A stretch of DNA of 64,000 bases. It comes from Mycobacterium sp. (GTDB taxonomy: Bacteria > Actinomycetota > Actinomycetes > Mycobacteriales > Mycobacteriaceae). The notes beneath the pieces were generated by a model. It did no database searches. It had not been told where the DNA came from and was given only the letters and a program-made list of their open reading frames with translations. Position 1 is the first letter of the stretch. Every line of letters starts with the position of its first letter. Below, piece after piece: positions 9,642 through 17,846 of this stretch. The stretch spans positions 1-64,000 of the forward strand of contig JAGYKK010000002.1 in NCBI GenBank assembly GCA_018401645.1, given 5' to 3'. The position numbers and the translations under genes are program-made.

Positions 9642-10106
9642 ATGCACTGTCCGTTCTGCCGTCACGCGGATTCCCGGGTGGTCGACTCCCGTGAAGCCGA
9701 CGAGGGGCAGGCCATTCGGCGTCGCCGTTCGTGTCCCGAATGCGGTCGTCGTTTCACTACCGTGGAGACTGCGGTGCTGGCGGTAGTCAAACGCAGCGGG
9801 GTCACCGAACCTTTCAGCCGCGAAAAGGTGATCAGCGGCGTGCGGCGGGCCTGTCAGGGCCGCCAGGTCGATGACGATGCGCTTAATCTGCTTGCCCAGC
9901 AGGTTGAGGATGCCGTGCGCGCCGCCGGCTCTCCCGAGGTTCCCAGCAATGAGGTCGGCCTAGCAATCCTGGGTCCACTACGCGAACTGGACGAGGTGGC
10001 CTACCTCCGATTCGCCTCGGTGTACCGATCGTTTACCTCGGCCGACGATTTCGAACGCGAAATTGAGGCACTGCGTGCCCACCGACAGGTTGGCACTGCC
10101 CGCTAA
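9642..10106 (+). CDS. nrdR: Transcriptional repressor NrdR
   Basis: Senses ATP/dATP and represses ribonucleotide reductase genes. The 154 residues begin with a zinc ribbon ([17 protein letters not shown]... and CPECGRRF, CxxC pairs at ~3-6 and ~31-34) followed by an ATP-cone domain with [22 protein letters not shown] 9642 follows an AAGGGGGG purine run, and the length equals the M. tuberculosis protein. Downstream of chiZ on the same strand, as in other mycobacteria. Intact. Confidence 0.96.
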   Translation: MHCPFCRHADSRVVDSREADEGQAIRRRRSCPECGRRFTTVETAVLAVVKRSGVTEPFSREKVISGVRRACQGRQVDDDALNLLAQQVEDAVRAAGSPEVPSNEVGLAILGPLRELDEVAYLRFASVYRSFTSADDFEREIEALRAHRQVGTAR

Positions 10107-10123
10107 GCGCGCCAGGTCCGGAC

Positions 10124-11092
10124 TCAATTCTGATCGTCGTCGGTCAAGCCGTCCTTGAGGTCCTCGTCTCGTTGAGCCAGGAACCGCTCGAATTCCGCAC
10201 CCAGTTCTTCCCCGCTGGGCAGATCCTCGTCACGTGCCAACAGTGATCGGTTCTCTTGTGCGGCAACGAATGCGTCGTACTGATGCTCCAAGGCGTCGAC
10301 CACCTGTGCGACTTCGGGAGAGGCCTCGACCTGCTCGTCGATCTTGCTGCGGACGGCCTGAGCGGCCTCGCCGAGGGGCCCCAGGGGAAATTGCAGGGAC
10401 GCCGTCTTGGCGACCTGTTCAAGCAGGGTCTCGGCCCCGGCGGGGTAGTCGGTCTGGGCCAGATAGTGGGGGATGTGGACGGTGTAGCCCACAGCCTCGT
10501 GACCGTGTTGTGCCATCCGGTACTCCAGTAAATTGGACACGCTGCTGGGCACCTGAACCTCACCGACCCATGGCTGATGATCGGCGAGGAGTTCGCGGTT
10601 GTTCGAGTGTGCGGTCATCGTCACCGGCCGGGTATGCGGGACCGCCATCGGGATTGCGCCCAGGCCGATGGTCTGGCGAACTCCCAGTCGTTCGGCGAGT
10701 AGTCGCACCGCGGCGACGAAACGCTCCCATTGCAGGTCCGGCTCCAAACCGGCCAGCAGTAGGAAAGGCGTTCCCAGACTGTCGCGCACCGCGTAGAGGT
10801 TGAGTAGGGGCTCCTCGTAAGCGGTGAAGTGATCGGTCTTGAAAGTCATCAGCGGCCTGCGGGACCGGTAATCCAAGAGGTCATCGATGGCGAAGGAGGC
10901 AACAAGTTCGGTCTCCAGGACTCCCTGCAGATGCGCGGCCGCCAGTCGAATGGCATGGCCGGCGTCGGAAAAGCCCTCCAGGGCGTGAATAAGAACCGGG
11001 CCGCGGCCATCGGAGGATGACAGCTGCGGAGACGGGAACTCCAGGTGGTACATCCGATCGGGACGGAAATCGTGGCCTTGTTCGTCGGACAT
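10124..11092 (-). CDS. PAC2-family protein (Rv2714-type)
   Basis: The 322-residue soluble protein contains the PAC2 segments HALEGFSDAGHAIRLAA (~36-52), the GLEPDLQWERF motif and the proline-histidine stretch VPHTRPVTMTAHSNN, ending in an acidic helical tail. PAC2 proteins include proteasome-assembly chaperones in eukaryotes, and a structure exists for the M. tuberculosis member, but its cellular role is not established. Convergent with nrdR, 17 bp away. In M. tuberculosis several genes (nitrobindin-like, PhzF-like and others) lie between nrdR and this gene; they are absent here. Confidence 0.85.
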   Translation of the reverse strand: MSDEQGHDFRPDRMYHLEFPSPQLSSSDGRGPVLIHALEGFSDAGHAIRLAAAHLQGVLETELVASFAIDDLLDYRSRRPLMTFKTDHFTAYEEPLLNLYAVRDSLGTPFLLLAGLEPDLQWERFVAAVRLLAERLGVRQTIGLGAIPMAVPHTRPVTMTAHSNNRELLADHQPWVGEVQVPSSVSNLLEYRMAQHGHEAVGYTVHIPHYLAQTDYPAGAETLLEQVAKTASLQFPLGPLGEAAQAVRSKIDEQVEASPEVAQVVDALEHQYDAFVAAQENRSLLARDEDLPSGEELGAEFERFLAQRDEDLKDGLTDDDQN

Positions 11093-11121
11093 CAGGTGGC
11101 CTCCCTCATTTCCTTCACGCT

Positions 11122-11193
11122 ACGTTGCCCAGGTCTCGGAGGTTGCCCGGGGCTTAGGGGTTGCCCGGGGCTTAGAGGTTGCCCGGGTCTACC
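11122..11193. repeat. 18-bp tandem repeat, four degenerate copies, in the divergent PAC2/DUF4192 intergenic region
   Basis: Units of the form aGGTTGCCCGGGGCTTAG start at 11122, 11140, 11158 and 11176. The two middle copies are nearly identical and the outer ones diverge. No gene occupies 11093-11337; apart from these repeats I see only candidate promoter sequence there. Confidence 0.85.
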
Positions 11194-11337
11194 TCATGCA
11201 CAACGCTCCGGCGACGGTCCCCGTTCCCGCCCCGTGGGTGCCGAAAGCGGTCCACAGTCGTCGTTTGTTCCACAGTCGCCTCGTTGCGCCGCGATCGTTG
11301 CGGGGAGGCTGACGGTGATGCTTGACACCGTCATGGC

Positions 11338-12394
11338 ATGACCGCATACAAACCCGAATTTCGGTTCGACCGCCCCGGCGCATTGATCGCTGCTCTGCCG
11401 GCGGTGCTCGGCTTCGTCCCGGAAAAGTCACTGGTGATGGTGTCCCTCGAGGAAGGGCGGATGGGCGCGGTGATGCGCGCCGACCTTGCCGCCGATCTCG
11501 GGGATAACCTCGAGCGACTCGCCGAGATCGCCGCCACCTCCGGCGCCGACACCGTGGTGGCGGTGATCGTTGACGCTGATGGCGCCTTATGCCCGATGTG
11601 CAACACCGGTCACCGGCAATTGTGTGAGGCCCTGACCGATGCGTTGGCCGAACGCGGAATCGGGTTGTACGCGGCTCATGTGGTCGACCGGATCGAATCC
11701 GGTGGCCGGTGGTGTTGCGTCGACGGCTGTGGCGCGCAGGGCGCAGTCGAGGATCCGACAGCCTCACCGTTGGCTGCCGCCGCGGTACTCGACGGCCGCC
11801 GACTGTACCGGCGGCGCGCCGATCTGCAGGCGGTCATCGAGGTTGCCGACCCGGACCGCACGGCCGCCCTGGTGGGCCCATCCGGGCCGGGCGGCCCGCC
11901 GGCAGGCTGATTGGCAGGCCGATCCGGACCGCTGTGGCCGACGTGACGTCGAGACCGTAATGACCGTAGCCGCCAGGTTTTGCGAAGGAGCCGCACCCGC
12001 CGATTCCGAATTCGCGATGCTGGCATGTGGACTCACTGATGTTGCCGTGCGGGACACGTTGTACGCACTGGCCGTGGGTGCCGATGCGGGCGCCGCAGAG
12101 GCGTTATGGGCCGTCATGGCGCGAACACTTCCCGATCCCTGGCGGGTGGAAGCGCTTGTTCTGCTTGCTTTTTCGGCTTATGCGCGGGGTGATGGACCGT
12201 TGGCGGGACTGTCGTTGGAATCGGCGTTGCGAAGTGCGCCCGAGCACCGGATGGCCGGGATGCTCGACACCGCATTGCAGTCAGGGATGCGGCCGGAGCA
12301 GATCCGGGAACTGGCCGACACCGGGTATCGGCTCGCCAAACGATTGGGTGTGCGGTTGCCACCACGGCGCGTTTTCGGCCGGCGGGCGGTCTAG
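11338..12394 (+). CDS. DUF4192 protein, broken by two single-base deletions
   Basis: The N-terminal part (PEFRFDRPGALIAALPAVLG, then VPEKSLVMVSLE and a cysteine pair in LCPMCNTGHRQLC) and the C-terminal part (FAMLACGLTDVAVRDTLYAL ... DTGYRLAKRLGVRLPP) lie in different frames. Adding one C to CCC at 11877-11879 and one G to GG at 11905-11906 restores one ORF of ~352 residues, the size of mycobacterial DUF4192 proteins. Function unknown; the family is confined to Actinobacteria. Convergent with ideR. Confidence 0.85.
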
Positions 12395-12418
12395 CCCGAC
12401 GATGTCGAACCGTGGAGC

Positions 12419-13114
12419 TCAGACCTTCTCCACTTTCACCGCGTGGGCCATCTCGTGCGGCAGGTCCACGTTTTCGTGGCCGCTGACCACGATTGTCACA
12501 TCGCCACTCGGACTGGTCTGCACTAACACTCGGGCATTTGGGACGACGCCGGCTTCCTTGAGCCTGCTCATCAATGCGACATCCCCCTGTACATGCTCGG
12601 TCAACTGCCGGACAACCACAGCTACCGAGTCCCCGGTCGGCAGTTCGGTCAGCCGAACCAGATTGGCACCATCATGGTCGGCACCACTGGGTTCGATGCC
12701 GAGCGCCGTCAGACCGGGGATCGGGTTTCCGAACGGCGAAATAGTTGGGTTGTCGAGCACCGCCACCAGCCGACGCTCGACGTCCTCGCTCATCACATGT
12801 TCCCACCGGCAGGCCTCGGCGTGCACCTCTTCCCAGGGCAAGCCGATGATGTCGACGAGCAGACGTTCGGCGAGTCGGTGCTTGCGCATCACCGACGTCG
12901 CGAGCTCGCGGCCCTTATCGGTCAATTGAAGATGCCGGTCTCCGGCCACCCGCAGTAGTCCGTCGCGTTCCATTCGCGCCACGGTCTGACTCACGGTCGG
13001 CCCGCTCTGTTCGAGGCGCTCGGCGATACGCGCACGCAGGGGGACCACGCCCTCTTCTTCGAGGTCGTAAATCGTACGCAGGTACATTTCGGTGGTGTCG
13101 ACCAGATCGTTCAT
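12419..13114 (-). CDS. ideR: Iron-dependent regulator IdeR
   Basis: Fe(II)-activated DtxR-family regulator of siderophore, iron-storage and oxidative-defence genes. The 231 residues show the N-terminal winged helix (DTTEMYLRTIYDLEEEG, recognition RLEQSGPTVSQTVARMERDG), the metal-site/dimerization helix region (MRKHRLAERLLVDIIGLPWE and EACRWEHVMSE, with Cys, His and Glu ligands), and an SH3-like C-terminal domain from ~150. ATG 13114. Same strand and downstream of sigB, as in other mycobacteria. Intact. Confidence 0.97.
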   Translation of the reverse strand: MNDLVDTTEMYLRTIYDLEEEGVVPLRARIAERLEQSGPTVSQTVARMERDGLLRVAGDRHLQLTDKGRELATSVMRKHRLAERLLVDIIGLPWEEVHAEACRWEHVMSEDVERRLVAVLDNPTISPFGNPIPGLTALGIEPSGADHDGANLVRLTELPTGDSVAVVVRQLTEHVQGDVALMSRLKEAGVVPNARVLVQTSPSGDVTIVVSGHENVDLPHEMAHAVKVEKV

Positions 13115-13203
13115 TAGGTCACCCTTCGTCGCAACCCGAGTCTACTTGCCCGCGCCGCGTGATCCGGTTGAACGGGACTCGGCGCAACAGGTCATCTCAA
13201 CGC

Positions 13204-13235
13204 AGCGAGCCCGCCGGAAAATCGGCGGGCTCGCT
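13204..13235 (-). terminator. Strong hairpin between sigB and ideR
   Basis: AGCGAGCCCGCCG at 13204-13216 pairs perfectly over 13 bp with CGGCGGGCTCGCT at 13223-13235 around a GAAAAT loop. It starts 16 bp after the sigB stop on the sigB strand. There is no long U tract, which is common for mycobacterial terminators, so attenuation or mRNA 3'-end protection are alternatives. Confidence 0.7.
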
Positions 13236-13250
13236 ATGGCAGCGGGTCGG

Positions 13251-14210
13251 TTAACTCGCGTAGGAGCGCAACTTTTCAGCCCGATCTCCCTGCCGCAGTT
13301 TGATCATGACCTCGCGTTCGATCTGGCGGACGCGCTCTCGGGACAGGCCAAACATCTTGCCAATTTGATCGAGCGTTCGCGGCTGGCCGTCGTCGAGGCC
13401 AAAGCGTAGCCGGATGACCTGTTGCTCGCGCTCGTCGAGGGTGGCCAACACGTGGCGTATGTCGGTATGCAGCAGTTCGGCGATCACCGTGTTCTCCGCA
13501 GACATCGCCTCAGAATCCTCGATGAAATCGCCCAGCGGAGCCTCTTCGTCGGCACCCACGGGCATGTCCAGGCTTACCGGATCGCGACTGTGCTCCAGCA
13601 GGTCGTTGATCCTTTCCGCCGGAATGCCCGACTCCTCAGCGAGTTCCTCCTCGGTGGCCTCGCGGCCCAGGGTCTGATGCATCTCCCGCTTGATCCGTGC
13701 CAGTTTGTTGACCTGCTCGACGAGGTGCACGGGCAGGCGAATCGTGCGACTCTGATCGGCCATTCCGCGGGTGATGGCCTGGCGGATCCACCACGTCGCG
13801 TACGTCGAGAACTTGAATCCCTTGGTGTAGTCGAACTTCTCCATCGCGCGGATAAGGCCCAGGTTGCCCTCCTGGATCAAATCGAGCAGTGGCATTCCAC
13901 GGCCGGTGTAGCGCTTGGCCAGTGAGACCACTAGACGCAGGTTGGCCTCCAGCAGGTGGCTGCGCGCGGCCCGACCGTCCTCGGCGACGACCGAGAGCAC
14001 GTTTTTGCGGTTGTCGCTCATGCGTTTGCGGGTGGCTAGGAGGTGCTGGGCGTACAAGCCAGCCTCGATGCGCTTGGCGAGTTCCACCTCGTCCTCGGCG
14101 CTGAGCAGAGCAGTCTTGCCGATGCCATTGAGATATACGCGCACGAGGTCTGCCGCCGGACTCTGAGAGTCCAGATCACTGTCAAACCGGGTAGTGGTGG
14201 CGTTTGCCAT
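13251..14210 (-). CDS. sigB: Principal-like sigma factor SigB
   Basis: Group 2 sigma-70 factor for general stress and stationary phase. The 319 residues lack the long acidic/Lys-rich N terminus of SigA and contain region 1.2 ([16 protein letters not shown]), 2.3-2.4 ([28 protein letters not shown]), region 3 and region 4.2 ([19 protein letters not shown]). ATG 14210 was chosen because a perfect AGGAGG lies 7 bases upstream; a longer in-frame start lacks one. An ECF-type promoter sits just upstream. Intact. Confidence 0.97.
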   Translation of the reverse strand: MANATTTRFDSDLDSQSPAADLVRVYLNGIGKTALLSAEDEVELAKRIEAGLYAQHLLATRKRMSDNRKNVLSVVAEDGRAARSHLLEANLRLVVSLAKRYTGRGMPLLDLIQEGNLGLIRAMEKFDYTKGFKFSTYATWWIRQAITRGMADQSRTIRLPVHLVEQVNKLARIKREMHQTLGREATEEELAEESGIPAERINDLLEHSRDPVSLDMPVGADEEAPLGDFIEDSEAMSAENTVIAELLHTDIRHVLATLDEREQQVIRLRFGLDDGQPRTLDQIGKMFGLSRERVRQIEREVMIKLRQGDRAEKLRSYAS

Positions 14211-14245
14211 GGTGGCCTCCTGATCGGATCCAACTGTCAGAGGTA

Positions 14246-14273
14246 CAACGCATGATCGGAGTCGGGAGTTCCC
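14246..14273 (-). promoter_or_regulatory. ECF-type (SigE/SigH-like) promoter of sigB
   Basis: Read on the minus strand, GGGAAC (14273-14268) and CGTTG (14250-14246) are 17 bp apart, matching the -35 GGAAC / -10 CGTT pattern of mycobacterial SigE and SigH promoters. The -10 is 35 bp upstream of the sigB ATG. In M. tuberculosis sigB is transcribed by such ECF factors (established). The match here is by eye. Confidence 0.75.
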
Positions 14274-14357
14274 GGGGCCGGTGCTCCCCGACATGCTGTG
14301 AGCAGCATGGATGTCGAATTGTTCTGTGAATGTATTAAGAAAACCGGGCGGAGTGCC

Positions 14358-14756
14358 TCATCGGGGATACTCCTCGTGAGTGCGCTCGGCATTCGGTTGC
14401 GAGGTGGGGGCGAGGCCGGCTTCCAGGGCGGGCGGATCGGCCCGTGGGAACAACGCGGTGCGCTGCGGAGCATCGGGAAAGCGACGAGGCTCTTCGGCCC
14501 GACGGGGCGGGCGGTCGTTGGCGATCAACACGGCTATCCACGGCAGTGGAATCGACAAGGCCAGGATCGCCAGTGAGAGCAGGCCGTTCTGCCAGATGCT
14601 GTAGGCGATAGCTGCCGCGAGGAAAGCGGGAATCCGCCAGACCATCAGTTTGAGGTACTTCCGAACCCGTTTGCGATGCTGCTCCTCGTGGGACAGCGCT
14701 GCGCGGGTGATGAGCACTGGCCGACCTTCGTCATCGAAACCCAGGTCGCGCTCCAT
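14358..14756 (-). CDS. DUF3099 membrane protein
   Basis: About 132 residues: a charged N terminus (MERDLGFDDEGRPVLITRAA), two adjacent membrane helices (IPAFLAAAIAYSIWQNG and LSLAILALSIPLPWIAVLIA) and an arginine/proline-rich cytosolic tail starting ANDRPPRR. ATG 14756 is preferred to the GTG three codons earlier. This is the actinobacterial DUF3099 family, at the Rv2709 position. Function unknown. Sits between sigB and DUF3039, divergent from the latter. Confidence 0.75.
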   Translation of the reverse strand: MERDLGFDDEGRPVLITRAALSHEEQHRKRVRKYLKLMVWRIPAFLAAAIAYSIWQNGLLSLAILALSIPLPWIAVLIANDRPPRRAEEPRRFPDAPQRTALFPRADPPALEAGLAPTSQPNAERTHEEYPR

Positions 14757-14851
14757 ATTTACCACTGTTCCACACCGTTGCAGGATCGGACGAGGGGGAT
14801 TTTCTTACGTCTGTCTGACCGCAATCGCCGTCCGGGGGCACAATGGTCTTC

Positions 14852-15091
14852 ATGCGGACTGACACCATTGAGCGCACCGACAGCGAGGAACGCGTCGACG
14901 ACGGCTCGGATAGCGACACTCCCAAGTTCTTCCACTACGTCAAGAAGGACAAAATCGTCGAGAGTGCAGTCATGGGATCTCATGTCGTTGCACTGTGCGG
15001 TGAGGTTTTCCCTGTGACCCGCTCGGCCAAGCCGGGGTCGCCGGTCTGCCCGGACTGCAAGAAGATCTACGAGTCCCTCAAGAGGGGCTGA
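14852..15091 (+). CDS. DUF3039 small zinc-ribbon-like protein
   Basis: About 79 residues with a Ser/Asp-rich start and the conserved core FHYVKKDKIVESAVMGSHVV, then ALCGEVFPV and SPVCPDCKKIYESL. One cysteine plus a CxxC suggests a zinc site, perhaps completed by histidines. ATG 14852 or 14843 are both possible. Rv2708c position. Function unknown. Its end overlaps the convergent YihY gene by 14 bp. Confidence 0.8.
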   Translation: MRTDTIERTDSEERVDDGSDSDTPKFFHYVKKDKIVESAVMGSHVVALCGEVFPVTRSAKPGSPVCPDCKKIYESLKRG

Positions 15092-16091
15092 CCGCGACCG
15101 GTTGTGGATCGTGGGGCGCGATTTCGTCTCCACCGTCGGCGAAGTGGTCGGCGTCGGTGATCTCGGTGGTGCCGGTCGGCTCTGCCCTGCGTCGCAACCA
15201 GGATCGGAAACGATGCCAGTGCGGTACCGGAGCGGGCCATTCCTCTTCGATGGCGGCGTTGAGTTCGGCCCCCATCATGATTGCGAATCCCAGGAAGAAT
15301 GCGAACAACAAAAACGCGATCGGGGTGGCCAACGCTCCATAGGTGTAACCGGTCTGAGTGATGTACCGCAGGTAGATTCGCAGACCCGCGGTCGCCACCA
15401 CGAAGACCGCTGTGGCCAGGATGGCACCCCACACCAATCGATGGGTGGGCAGTGGCTCGGGCAGCGAGACCCGGTAGAGGATCGTGACGGCGGCCAGTAG
15501 GCCCACAACCAGCATCGGGTAGTAGCCAAAGCGCAGAATGTGCTCCCAGTCATCGGGAACATACTCGGCGATCTTGCGCGGTCCCAACGCCAATAGCGGT
15601 GCCGCCGCGGTAACGAAGACCAGCATCACCAGGTAGAGGCCGAGTGCGAAGAAACGCTGCCGGACCGGGTGCCGCAGGGCGGTCTGGTCGTGGGCCTCGA
15701 CTACCGAGTCCACAAGTGCCGAGATCGCCGAGGAGCCCGCCCACAGGCTGATCACAAAGCCCACTGATACAACTTCACCGCGCGCGCCGGCCACGATGTC
15801 CCGGACCGTCGGTTCGATGATCTCGGTCACGATGTTTTTGGAGAAGAAACTGCTCGAAGTGTTAATCAGTTGGCTCTGAATAGTGGCGAGGGTGTCCGGG
15901 CCGAACAACGGCGCCACGTAGGCGAGACTGCCGAGCATGCCGAGCAACAGGGGCGGAAGGGAGAGCACCGACCAGAAACCAGCCTGGGCCGCCTCTGAAA
16001 AAATGGAGTCGTCCCAGCTTTTCGACAGTGTCCGCTTGGCGATGCGCCAGGCACGGTTACCCGTCGGTGCGGGCGGTGACACGTCCGTCAT
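15078..16091 (-). CDS. YihY/BrkB family inner-membrane protein
   Basis: 337 residues with six hydrophobic helices and family landmarks: FWSVLSLPPLLLGMLG near the start, WAGSSAISALVDSVVEAHDQ (~105-125), and GALATPIAFLLFAFFLGFAIM with GAELNAAIEEE at the end of the membrane domain. A hydrophilic tail follows. ATG 16091 follows GGAAGG. These proteins were once called RNase BN in error; transport or lipid functions are proposed and none is settled. Rv2707 position. Intact. Confidence 0.85.
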   Translation of the reverse strand: MTDVSPPAPTGNRAWRIAKRTLSKSWDDSIFSEAAQAGFWSVLSLPPLLLGMLGSLAYVAPLFGPDTLATIQSQLINTSSSFFSKNIVTEIIEPTVRDIVAGARGEVVSVGFVISLWAGSSAISALVDSVVEAHDQTALRHPVRQRFFALGLYLVMLVFVTAAAPLLALGPRKIAEYVPDDWEHILRFGYYPMLVVGLLAAVTILYRVSLPEPLPTHRLVWGAILATAVFVVATAGLRIYLRYITQTGYTYGALATPIAFLLFAFFLGFAIMMGAELNAAIEEEWPAPVPHWHRFRSWLRRRAEPTGTTEITDADHFADGGDEIAPHDPQPVAVSPS

Positions 16092-16140
16092 AACCTTCCG
16101 GGATTCCTCACGCAGGCATGGAGGGGCGAGCGGGCGCGGC

Positions 16141-16332
16141 TTATGCGCCGTCGGGTTTGACTTCCAAGACAGCCGCCAGCGCGAGAAGCTTCGACTCATG
16201 CTCCTTGGCGTGATGCTGGCAGAACAGTAGTTCGGCACCGGAGGGAAGCTTGGCCCGAACCTGTGCGGCAGCCCCGCAGCGATCGCAGCGGTCGGCCCTG
16301 GTTAACTCCGGACTGGTCAACGTTGCGTTCAT
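16141..16332 (-). CDS. Small zinc-binding protein (DUF7455-type)
   Basis: A 63-residue protein with CDRCGAAAQVRAKLPSG and LLFCQHHAKEHE, a CxxC...CxHH pattern that should bind one zinc. Highly conserved small gene near sigA in mycobacteria. No known function. ATG 16332 follows AGGGAGGCCC. Same strand as the YihY gene, 49 bp upstream of it. Confidence 0.8.
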   Translation of the reverse strand: MNATLTSPELTRADRCDRCGAAAQVRAKLPSGAELLFCQHHAKEHESKLLALAAVLEVKPDGA

Positions 16333-16498
16333 GGGCCTCCCTAGATGCTCGACGACTCCAGCGGCGGAGGCCGCCTTCGCGCGATTCTTCTACTGTCTCA
16401 GACGCTAAGCCCTTCGGGCTTGTTCCCGCGACTGACCGATGTGTCGTGTCTCACCCCCCGTTGTTGGACCGGTCGCGCCGTGGTGCAGTGTGGCGGCT

Positions 16499-16867
16499 AT
16501 GTCTCAGGCGGCGGAACTGCTGGTCCACCTATGTGCCGAGCCAGATTGGGAGAGTGCGCGGGCGACCCTGCAGTGGCGGCCCGAGTCGTTGAGTGAGGTC
16601 GGGTTCGTTCACCTATCGGCGCAATGTCAGGTCCACCTACCGGCCAATCGGCTCTTCGCCGGACGCGACGATCTGGTGGTGCTCTATTTAGACCCGGCCA
16701 GGCTCGGCGCCGTTGTTCGTTGGGAGCCCGGTGTCCCCTCTGATCCGGAATCAATGCTGTTCCCCCATCTGTATGGACCGTTGCCGATCGCTGCCGTGGT
16801 GGACGTGCGCCCTTACATTCCCGGTCCGGATGGGCGGTTTGCGCCACTTATCCACAGGCCGTCGTGA
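16499..16867 (+). CDS. DUF952 protein
   Basis: 122 residues with the DUF952 landmarks VGFVHLSAQCQVHLPANRLF, VVLYLDPARLGAVVRWE and FPHLYGPLPIAAVVDV. The family is related in fold to ADP-ribosyl-binding/glutathione-S-transferase-like small enzymes, but no reaction is established. ATG 16499 chosen as the start just ahead of the conserved region. Its frame ends 140 bp upstream of the next gene on the same strand. Confidence 0.8.
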   Translation: MSQAAELLVHLCAEPDWESARATLQWRPESLSEVGFVHLSAQCQVHLPANRLFAGRDDLVVLYLDPARLGAVVRWEPGVPSDPESMLFPHLYGPLPIAAVVDVRPYIPGPDGRFAPLIHRPS

Positions 16868-17006
16868 TCAACTCAGAAGTTGCAATCATCGGGGTGCTCG
16901 CACTGTTAGTTTCACCATCAGTGTCCGGGCGTTGCGCACCGGCGGAAGCCCCCCATTCCGCGACCGGAGCGCGGCGCCCGGCCACCCGTACCGAGGGGTG
17001 TTGGAG

Positions 17007-17846
17007 ATGAGTAAGCCGCCGAAGTTGGACGTTCGCGACGTCGGCGACGTGCCGTTGCGTGAGGTCTCGGGGTTGGCGCTGCGGGGTGGCGAACTGCTTG
17101 CCGTGGGAGACCGGGATCCGGTGGTATTCACTGCGGCACTGAAACCGTGGCCAATGCGGTGGCAGGGGATCGACCTTTCCGACCTCGGTCTCCCCGACGG
17201 GGGAACACAGTTCGAGGCCGTCCAACCCACCGGGGAGCACACCGTTCTGGTGTTGCAGGAGCAACCGGCGCGGGTGCTGCACATCGACCTCGCCATGCCG
17301 GCGCTCATCGGGACGATTCTGCTCGATGTTCCGGACGGGCATCGGCTGCGGCAGGCCTGGCTTGGTGATCGTTCCTCGCGCGGCGAGTCGCTGATCCTGG
17401 CCGACCGTGGCCACCTGCTGGTGGTCAAGGAGAAGGATCCGTCGGCGATCCTCGAGTTTGGTCCGGTCGGTGACGGCCCGGTCGGGTGGCAACGCGGCGG
17501 CTCCACGGCGGCGCCGGGTCCCGGGGATGCCACCCTGACGGTGCTGGCGACGTGGTGGTTGGCCGAGGAAATGGCTCGGTGGCTGCCCGACATCAGCGAT
17601 GCCACTGTCGGCCCCGATGGTCGGCTCTACCTCCTCTCCGACAAGGGCAGCTCGATCGCCCGACTGCCCGATGCCCTGGACCCACGGGGCGGCACCGTGG
17701 AAGCTGAAGCGATATGGCGCATCGAGGGCAGCCCGGAAAAGGCAGAGGGTCTGGTGATTATGGATGACGGCACTGCGATAGTCGGTTTGGACACTAAGTC
17801 GCCGCGACGAAATTTGTTGCGGCTCAGCAAGTTACCGCTCGGCTGA
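17007..17846 (+). CDS. Beta-propeller-like conserved protein (SdiA-regulated/phytase-like fold)
   Basis: 279 residues starting at ATG 17007 with GGAG three bases upstream. Repeated short blade-like segments (LREVSGLALRGGELLAVGDRD, FEAVQPTGEHTVLVLQ, AEGLVIMDDGTAIVGLD) resemble SdiA-regulated or esterase/phytase-like propellers. No signal peptide is visible, so it is probably cytosolic. I do not recognise an orthologue at this site in M. tuberculosis. Ends 15 bp inside the convergent CLC gene. Confidence 0.65.
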   Translation: MSKPPKLDVRDVGDVPLREVSGLALRGGELLAVGDRDPVVFTAALKPWPMRWQGIDLSDLGLPDGGTQFEAVQPTGEHTVLVLQEQPARVLHIDLAMPALIGTILLDVPDGHRLRQAWLGDRSSRGESLILADRGHLLVVKEKDPSAILEFGPVGDGPVGWQRGGSTAAPGPGDATLTVLATWWLAEEMARWLPDISDATVGPDGRLYLLSDKGSSIARLPDALDPRGGTVEAEAIWRIEGSPEKAEGLVIMDDGTAIVGLDTKSPRRNLLRLSKLPLG

